Shown: positions 6,374 to 11,800 of the stretch, piece after piece
Layout: each line of letters begins with the position of its first letter
Position numbering within the stretch: position 1 is the stretch's first letter
From: Parcubacteria group bacterium Gr01-1014_56
Lineage (GTDB): Bacteria > Patescibacteriota > Minisyncoccia > Phycocordibacterales > SBAW01
Reading direction: 5' to 3'
Assembly (NCBI GenBank): GCA_007375995.1
Contig: VMFK01000015.1
Coordinates: 1-13,699 of the forward strand
Length of the DNA: 13,699 bases
Made by a program: the position numbers and the translations under genes
Notes under the pieces: model-generated
The model's database searches: none
Seen by the model: only the letters and a program-made list of their open reading frames with translations
What the model was told of the DNA's origin: nothing

Positions 6374-7141
6374 TTAAAAAATCATAAACCAAAACACTAA
6401 TGCTGCAAGTATGCGGTAGATACCAAACGGGACGAACGTATGGGTGCGGACAAATTGCAGGAGAAACTTGATAGCAAGCAGCGCAACAACAAACGCCGCA
6501 ACAAACCCGACCGCAAGGACAGTAAAGTCGCTGTTGGAGAAGGACGATATGTTTTTAAAGAGGTCAAACCCCACTGCCGCGAGCATCGTAGGCACTGCAA
6601 GTAAAAACGAGAACTCAACGATTGTCGTGCGTTTAAGCCCCACCAAAAGCCCGCCTAAAATTGTTGCTCCAGAGCGCGAAACCCCGGGGACAATCGCAAT
6701 CGCCTGAAAGAGCCCGATAAGTGCCGACTGTTTAAAGGATATCTGTGTACTACTACTTACCGCAGACTCAGACTCTGTATGTAGATACTCAAAGACAATA
6801 AGCGCAACGCCGCCCAAAACAAGCGCCCACAACACTACTGCGTTATTACCGATAAGATAGGTTTTAATTACGCTATAGAGCATGAGGCCGATAATACCGG
6901 TTGGGATAAACGCAACCAAAAGCCGCTTTAAAATCTCAACATCGAGAAATGATTTCCAATACAAGCAAAAGACAGCGGCAATAGCGCCGAGCTGGATAAT
7001 AATTTCAAAACTTTTTTGAAAGTCGGTTTGCCCGAGCCCGAGCGCTGTACTCAGCAGGATAAGATGCCCGGTTGAGGAGACAGGGAGGAACTCCGTGACA
7101 CCCTCAACAACACCTAACAGTAGGGCATCAAATATGCTCAT
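6374..7141 (-). CDS. uppP: Undecaprenyl-diphosphatase
   Basis: The 255-residue protein is a full-length UppP/BacA. It dephosphorylates undecaprenyl diphosphate to the monophosphate carrier used for peptidoglycan and surface glycans, at the membrane. The first signature is EGVTEFLPVSSTGHLIL (13-29), with E13, E17 and H26 as expected active-site residues. The second is PGVSRSGAT (152-160), with R156 as the conserved arginine. Hydrophobic helices fill the rest, ending IYRILAALVFWFMIF. It heads an operon with a GT2 transferase and a membrane protein. An extended -10 box sits 7 nt before the ATG with no Shine-Dalgarno sequence, so a leaderless transcript is likely. Confidence 0.97.
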   Translation of the reverse strand: MSIFDALLLGVVEGVTEFLPVSSTGHLILLSTALGLGQTDFQKSFEIIIQLGAIAAVFCLYWKSFLDVEILKRLLVAFIPTGIIGLMLYSVIKTYLIGNNAVVLWALVLGGVALIVFEYLHTESESAVSSSTQISFKQSALIGLFQAIAIVPGVSRSGATILGGLLVGLKRTTIVEFSFLLAVPTMLAAVGFDLFKNISSFSNSDFTVLAVGFVAAFVVALLAIKFLLQFVRTHTFVPFGIYRILAALVFWFMIF

Positions 7142-7148
7142 GCGCCCC

Positions 7149-7157
7149 AGTATACCA
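7149..7157 (-). promoter_or_regulatory. uppP: Extended -10 promoter of uppP (leaderless type)
   Basis: Minus-strand TGgTATACT is a good extended -10. The expected start is near 7142, one base before the ATG. Its CCAGTATA core is mirrored by TATACTGG at 7195-7202, which serves the divergent gene. Confidence 0.6.
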
Positions 7158-7191
7158 CTTGTGTATAGCCCTTCGAGGCTCGGTTTGCCTT

Positions 7192-7200
7192 TGATATACT
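7192..7200 (+). promoter_or_regulatory. Extended -10 promoter of the DUF5679 gene
   Basis: TGaTATACT predicts a start near 7207 and a leader of about 33 nt, AT-rich and without a clear Shine-Dalgarno sequence. A weaker box, TAATAA at 7228-7233, would instead put the start exactly on the ATG at 7240. Confidence 0.5.
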
Positions 7201-7239
7201 GGAGAAGTGCGGGGCTTTTATAAATTTTAATAAATCACT

Positions 7240-7392
7240 ATGGCAGCGGTTACCGCATATTGTGTGAAGTGCCGTAAGAAGAGAGACATGACGAACCCTA
7301 AAGAAGTGAGCATGAAGGGCGGCCGCCGTGCTATGACTGGTACTTGCGAGGTTTGTGGAACAAAAATGTTCCGCATCATGGGCAAGAAATAA
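7240..7392 (+). CDS. DUF5679 small zinc-ribbon protein (50 aa)
   Basis: This 50-residue gene reads MAAVTAYCVKCRKKRDM, then NPKEVSMKGGRRAMTGTCEV, then CGTKMFRIMGKK. The two knuckles C8-x2-C11 and C36-x2-C39 should bind one zinc ion. The pattern, including NPKEV and the CG-TK-FRI end, matches the DUF5679 family, found in several bacterial phyla including candidate-phylum genomes; its function is unknown. The high Lys/Arg content would suit nucleic-acid or ribosome contact, but that is only a guess. It is monocistronic, divergent from uppP, and followed by a strong hairpin. The protein is too short for many gene finders; the cysteine pattern makes it convincing. Confidence 0.85.
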   Translation: MAAVTAYCVKCRKKRDMTNPKEVSMKGGRRAMTGTCEVCGTKMFRIMGKK

Positions 7393-7415
7393 AAAGGGAT
7401 GTATCTTTGTTTGAC

Positions 7416-7441
7416 AATCGACCCCACTTATGGGGTCGATT
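7416..7441 (+). terminator. Perfect 11-bp hairpin after the DUF5679 gene (terminator or operator)
   Basis: AATCGACCCCA and TGGGGTCGATT pair perfectly around a CTTA loop, 23 nt after the stop codon. No T-tract follows on either strand, so termination is uncertain. TTGACA (7411-7416) touches its left side and TATAAT (7446-7451) lies 4 nt to its right, so it could instead be a regulator site in the promoter region of the next operon. Confidence 0.5.
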
Positions 7442-7455
7442 AGTGTATAATTCTG

Positions 7456-7484
7456 TTGACTTAAAAATAAGGACACGCTATAAG
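7456..7484 (+). promoter_or_regulatory. Promoter of the polysaccharide synthase operon
   Basis: TTGACT (7456-7461) and TATAAG (7479-7484) are separated by exactly 17 nt, with an expected start near 7491. A second possible -10, TATAAT at 7446-7451, would give a longer leader. Either transcript includes the hairpin that follows. Confidence 0.55.
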
Positions 7485-7491
7485 AGCATTA

Positions 7492-7523
7492 GAGTTCACT
7501 ACACGAGGTGAGCTCGTTTTTTT
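7492..7523 (+). promoter_or_regulatory. Terminator-like leader hairpin with T7 against the ATG
   Basis: GAGTTCAC (7492-7499) pairs with GTGAGCTC (7508-7515) with one G-U pair and an 8-nt loop. A G and seven T follow (7517-7523), then the ATG at 7524. It has the form of an intrinsic terminator at the very end of the leader. The right arm also covers AGGTGA (7506-7511), the only Shine-Dalgarno-like sequence. Confidence 0.5.
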
Positions 7524-8567
7524 ATGGAAAAAAGCTCTAAAGATCTAACGATTTCAATCCTCATCCCTTGTTACAATGAGGAAAAATCTGTAGTGGCATG
7601 TATCCGTTCCTGTCTTGATCAAACTCGCCCTGCGGATGAAGTTGTTGTGGTTAACGATGGGAGTACCGACAACACTGCAGAGCTCCTCAAAACCTTTGGT
7701 AGTGCTATCACAGTAGTAGAGATACCTGTTGCAACTGGCAATAAGAGCCACGCTCAAGAGATAGGTCTAAAACATATCACGAGCGATATCGTAGTTACCA
7801 CTGACGGAGATACGATACTTAACCCGCGGTTTATTGAGCGTGTCGCTATTGATTTTACAGATCCCTCAGTTGCTGCGATGGGAGGGTATGTCGTGAGTTT
7901 ATCGCATAATTGGCTTACCGCTTGTCGTGAACTCGACTATATTCTGGGACAAGATCTCTACAAACGTGCGCAAGCATATCTTCATGCAATTTTTGTGATA
8001 CCCGGATGTGCTGGAGCATTTCGAGTGGATCTTTTCCGAAATATTACTATTGGTTTCGATCACGATACGCTGACTGAAGATCTTGATTTAACCTATAAAT
8101 TACACGTACAGGGTCTAAAAATTGTCTACGATCGGGAGGCAATTGTATACACGCAAGACCCCGCCACCTTGTCTTCCTATATTAACCAGATGCGGCGTTG
8201 GTACTGTGGTGGATGGCAGAACTTACTGAAGCATTACCAAGTTCTTCAAAATCCTGCAAATGCATTTACCTTTACCCTCATATATATAGAGGGGACATTT
8301 TTTGCGGCCCTCCTATTTATGTTACCAGTGTTAAATTTTGTCCTTTTTGTCTATTTCGTACTTCCCTATATTGTATTTCTTCTCCTATTAGGAATGTACG
8401 GGTCACTAGTGCGTAAACGATGGGATCTTTTACTATATTCCCCCACGTATATTGTCCTCCTCTTTATAAATGCGTTTATTTTTCTTGAGCAGTTTGTAAA
8501 AGAGATTGTTCTGCGCAAGAAGAACATGGTGTGGTTTCATCCAGAATGTAGACGAATACAAATCTAA
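7524..8567 (+). CDS. Processive GT2 polysaccharide synthase (PgaC/IcaA/NodC-like)
   Basis: The 347-residue protein begins directly with the GT-A domain (ISILIPCYNEE, 11-20). It carries the full processive set: D45 in VVNDGSTDN, D94-G-D96, the acceptor loop PGCAGAFR (160-167), T184-E-D in TEDLDLTYKL, and Q222-x-x-R-W226. After about residue 245, two to four hydrophobic segments form the membrane channel part. Such enzymes polymerise GlcNAc or related sugars from UDP donors at the inner face while extruding the chain (poly-beta-1,6-GlcNAc, chitin oligomers, hyaluronan). It lacks the N-terminal helices of typical PgaC/IcaA, so it is shorter than these (about 410 residues). It is 1 nt from a two-helix membrane protein and upstream of a protein with a deacetylase domain, which favours a GlcNAc polymer; the polymer itself is inference. 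Confidence 0.9.
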   Translation: MEKSSKDLTISILIPCYNEEKSVVACIRSCLDQTRPADEVVVVNDGSTDNTAELLKTFGSAITVVEIPVATGNKSHAQEIGLKHITSDIVVTTDGDTILNPRFIERVAIDFTDPSVAAMGGYVVSLSHNWLTACRELDYILGQDLYKRAQAYLHAIFVIPGCAGAFRVDLFRNITIGFDHDTLTEDLDLTYKLHVQGLKIVYDREAIVYTQDPATLSSYINQMRRWYCGGWQNLLKHYQVLQNPANAFTFTLIYIEGTFFAALLFMLPVLNFVLFVYFVLPYIVFLLLLGMYGSLVRKRWDLLLYSPTYIVLLFINAFIFLEQFVKEIVLRKKNMVWFHPECRRIQI

Positions 8568-8568
8568 T

Positions 8569-8874
8569 ATGCCATTTTCAGGAATTTCATTTATGGTCAG
8601 TGCGAGCATCGTCTTGGGAGGGTGGATTCTTAGCTATGTACATCCGAGTCAGCGAATTTTGATGAAGGCTTTTTTTACAAAGATACTCACGTTCGATCCG
8701 GTCATTCCTCTGGCTATTTCTTTTATGATGATAGGAGGGTTTTTCCTTCTCACGTCTTCGGCTGCTGTGCTACTTATTTATTTTGCTCTCAATGGTTCTA
8801 CAAATGCAGAGTATATAGCGCTCGCAGTTCCTTATATTCAAGAGACATTCACAAAAATGGTCATCGATAAATAG
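8569..8874 (+). CDS. Small two-helix membrane protein, candidate synthase partner
   Basis: 101 residues from the ATG that follows the synthase stop after 1 nt. The frame is open further upstream (to 8506), but that part overlaps the synthase. Hydrophobic segments lie at about 7-24 and 46-72, joined by a loop with KAFFTKIL, and the C-terminal 25 residues are soluble (QETFTKMVIDK at the end). I do not recognise a family in the sequence. Its size, two-helix layout and place right after a processive GT2 gene resemble PgaD and IcaD, the small partners that GlcNAc polymer synthases need. This is an argument from position and topology, not from sequence similarity. The giant secreted gene follows, again after 1 nt. 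Confidence 0.75.
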   Translation: MPFSGISFMVSASIVLGGWILSYVHPSQRILMKAFFTKILTFDPVIPLAISFMMIGGFFLLTSSAAVLLIYFALNGSTNAEYIALAVPYIQETFTKMVIDK

Positions 8875-8875
8875 T

Positions 8876-11800
8876 ATGAAAAAACTACTTACACTGCCTC
8901 TTCTTACACTCGTGATACTAGCGGCGGCTTTGCCAGGCGCAGTTGCACGTGCTGCTATCAGTGAGCCTGGTTTTGAGGTAGAAGTTGTGGCAAGCGGACT
9001 CACTCTTCCAACCGTTATGGCATTTTCTCCCGATGGAAGAATATTCGTCGCAGAAAAAGGAGGTACGGTAAAGGTCGTCAAAAATGGCGTGCTTCTCTCT
9101 ACTCCAGTTATTACCCTTACCGACGTCAACACCTTTGGTGATAGAGGACTTATTGGGATGGCGATAGACCCTGATTTTGCAACGAACGGATATCTCTACC
9201 TCTCGTACACATTTGAGAACTCTCCGGGTTCTAACTTTGGCGGTGCTAAAGTGGGACGGATTGTGCGTGTAACTGTTGTCGCAGATACAGCAAGCGAGTC
9301 AAGCAAGGTTGTAGTTTTGGGTACGGTGGGAGGAACTCCCGCTTTGCCGTCTTGCGAAGATTATCCGGCCGGCTCAGACTGCATTCCGTCAGACTCTATG
9401 AGTCACTCTGTCGGTGGCCTGCGTTTTGGGCCTGACGGCAAACTCTACGCAACCCTTGGTGATGGTGCAAATTTTGACACTGTTGACCCTCGAGCCTTGC
9501 GTGCGCAAAACCTTGACAGTCTTGCGGGTAAGGTAATCCGTATTACTACCGACGGTACTGCTCCATCTGACAATCCTTTTTACAATGGCGACCCCAACGC
9601 CAACCGCTCCAAGGTATTTGCTTTGGGTGTTCGTAATGCATTTCGTTTCAACTTTAGCCCAACTAGCGGTGCACTTTTCTTGGGAGACGTAGGATGGAGT
9701 ACCTGGGAAGAGGTAAACATAATTACCCCAGGGAATAATTACGGTTGGCCATGTCATGAAGGTATGGGAACCACGACCTACAACTGCACAGCATCGTCTG
9801 GCGCTCAAGACCCCGCATATACTTATGTACATGATGTAAATGGCGCCGGCGCTATCACTGCGGGTTCTTTCCCATCAAACAGTGTATATCCAGCACAGTA
9901 CGATAACTCATGGTTCTTCGGTGACTATGCTCAGAACTGGATTAAGCGTCTCGTTATTGATGGAAGCAACAACGTTGTTTCTGTGGAGAATTTCATGGAC
10001 AACCCTGACGGCCCAGTGGATATTTCAACGGGTCCAGACGGAAATATCTATTTTATTTCAATTTATACGGGGAATCTTAATCGTCTCACTCACACCATGG
10101 GTAACCGACGTCCAGTCCCTGTAGTTTCTGCTAACCCAACCTCAGGACTTGCACCTCTCACCGTCAATTTCTCAAGTGCGGGTTCGGGAGACCCTGATGG
10201 TGACCCCGTTAGCTTCAGCTGGAATTTTGGTGACGGTGCAACTTCAACTCAAACTCAGCCAGTCCACACGTATACAACAAACGGCACCTATACCGCCGCG
10301 CTTACTGTAACAGATAGTCAGGGCTCATCCGCATCAAAGAGTATTGCAATTACTATTGGTAACCAAAAACCATCTCCTCAAATTATCAGTCCTGCAAGCG
10401 GAACACTCTACATTGCAAATCAAACTATTCAATTAAACGGCACAGCGACTGACCCAGAGGACGGAACACTTGGAGCATCGGCTTTTCATTGGGAGATTAT
10501 TCTTCACCACAATATTCACACTCATACCATTCAACAGTTTGACGGAGTTATAAATCCTTCATTTACCGCCCCTGATCATGGCGCAACCGATGTGTACACA
10601 GAGGTTATCCTTACCGTAACAGACAGTGGGGGCTTGAGCGAAAGCCGAAGCATCAATCTCTATCTTGATAACGGCGCAGGTTCTGGAAACCTCATTGGCA
10701 ACCCCTCCCTTGAAGTTGAGGATGCTCTTCCAGGGCGACCCTTCCAGTGGTTTCAAGGATGGTTTGGAAACCTCAACCCCATTTTCACTTATCCGGTTAC
10801 CGGCCTTGAGGGTGCCAGGGCTGCGAAAGTTGAAATAACAAGCTACACGGACGGTAACGCGAAATGGTATTTTGCTCCTGTATTTGTGACTCCTCTACAA
10901 GAATATGTTTTCTCAAACTACTATACGGCAAATGCCACGACTTCTCAATTTGCGCAATTCGGATTCCCTGACGGGACATATCAGTATCAGGATCTTGGTA
11001 CCATTTCTCCAGCAGCCACTTCTACCTATATTGAAAAGCATATTGTAATGCCTGCGGGAGTGCAGACATTTACCGTCTTTCACGAAATAAGCCAAGTCGG
11101 TATTCTTACGGTAGATAATTTCTCCCTGACCCTTGCTTCTCCTATTGTTGCAAATAATCTTGTTTTAAACAGCACACTCGAAATTCAAAACGGTATCAAC
11201 CCGCAAGGCTGGAGAGCAGGCACGTGGGGCAACCATACAGCTGTCCATACCTATCCGGTAACTGGATATAACGGTCAAAAGGCTGCACGTGTTGAAATCA
11301 CCAGCTACCCCGCAAACGGCACGGGGGATGCAAAATGGTATTTTGATCAAGTACCTGTAACACCAGGCACTGCATACACGTACAAAGATCAGTACCGATC
11401 AAATACTATCTCCGACATTATCGGCCGGTACACACTGGGGGGCGGTGGTTTCCACTACTTTGGATTGGCAAAAGAAATTCAGCCAACCACTGGGTGGCAA
11501 ACAAGTAGTGCAACCTTTACACCGCCTACCGAGGCGACGCATGTTACTTTCTTTCACCTGATTAGCGCGGTTGGCTTTGTCGAAATAGACGACGTAGAGC
11601 TGTACGAAAGCGGCACTAGTACGCCTTCAGAAACGAATGTTCCGATCGTCGAGTTCACGAACCCACTTGAAGGGCAAACGGTGGGAGGCATAGTTACTAT
11701 CACCGCTTCTTCAACAGACGACACCGCGGTAACCTATATTTTCTACGCTGTTGATGGTACTCCGGTCACGGGACAAATTACACAGCCTCCGTACGCATTT

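Noticed and set aside
7138..7476. A 112-codon minus-strand frame across the uppP upstream region
   Set aside because: It is antisense to the four-cysteine DUF5679 gene, overlaps the divergent promoters, and its product has no domain character.
9389..9832. A 147-codon minus-strand frame, with others at 12326-12732
   Set aside because: They are antisense to conserved GSDH and CBM/Ig-like coding sequence and arise from its low stop frequency on the opposite strand.
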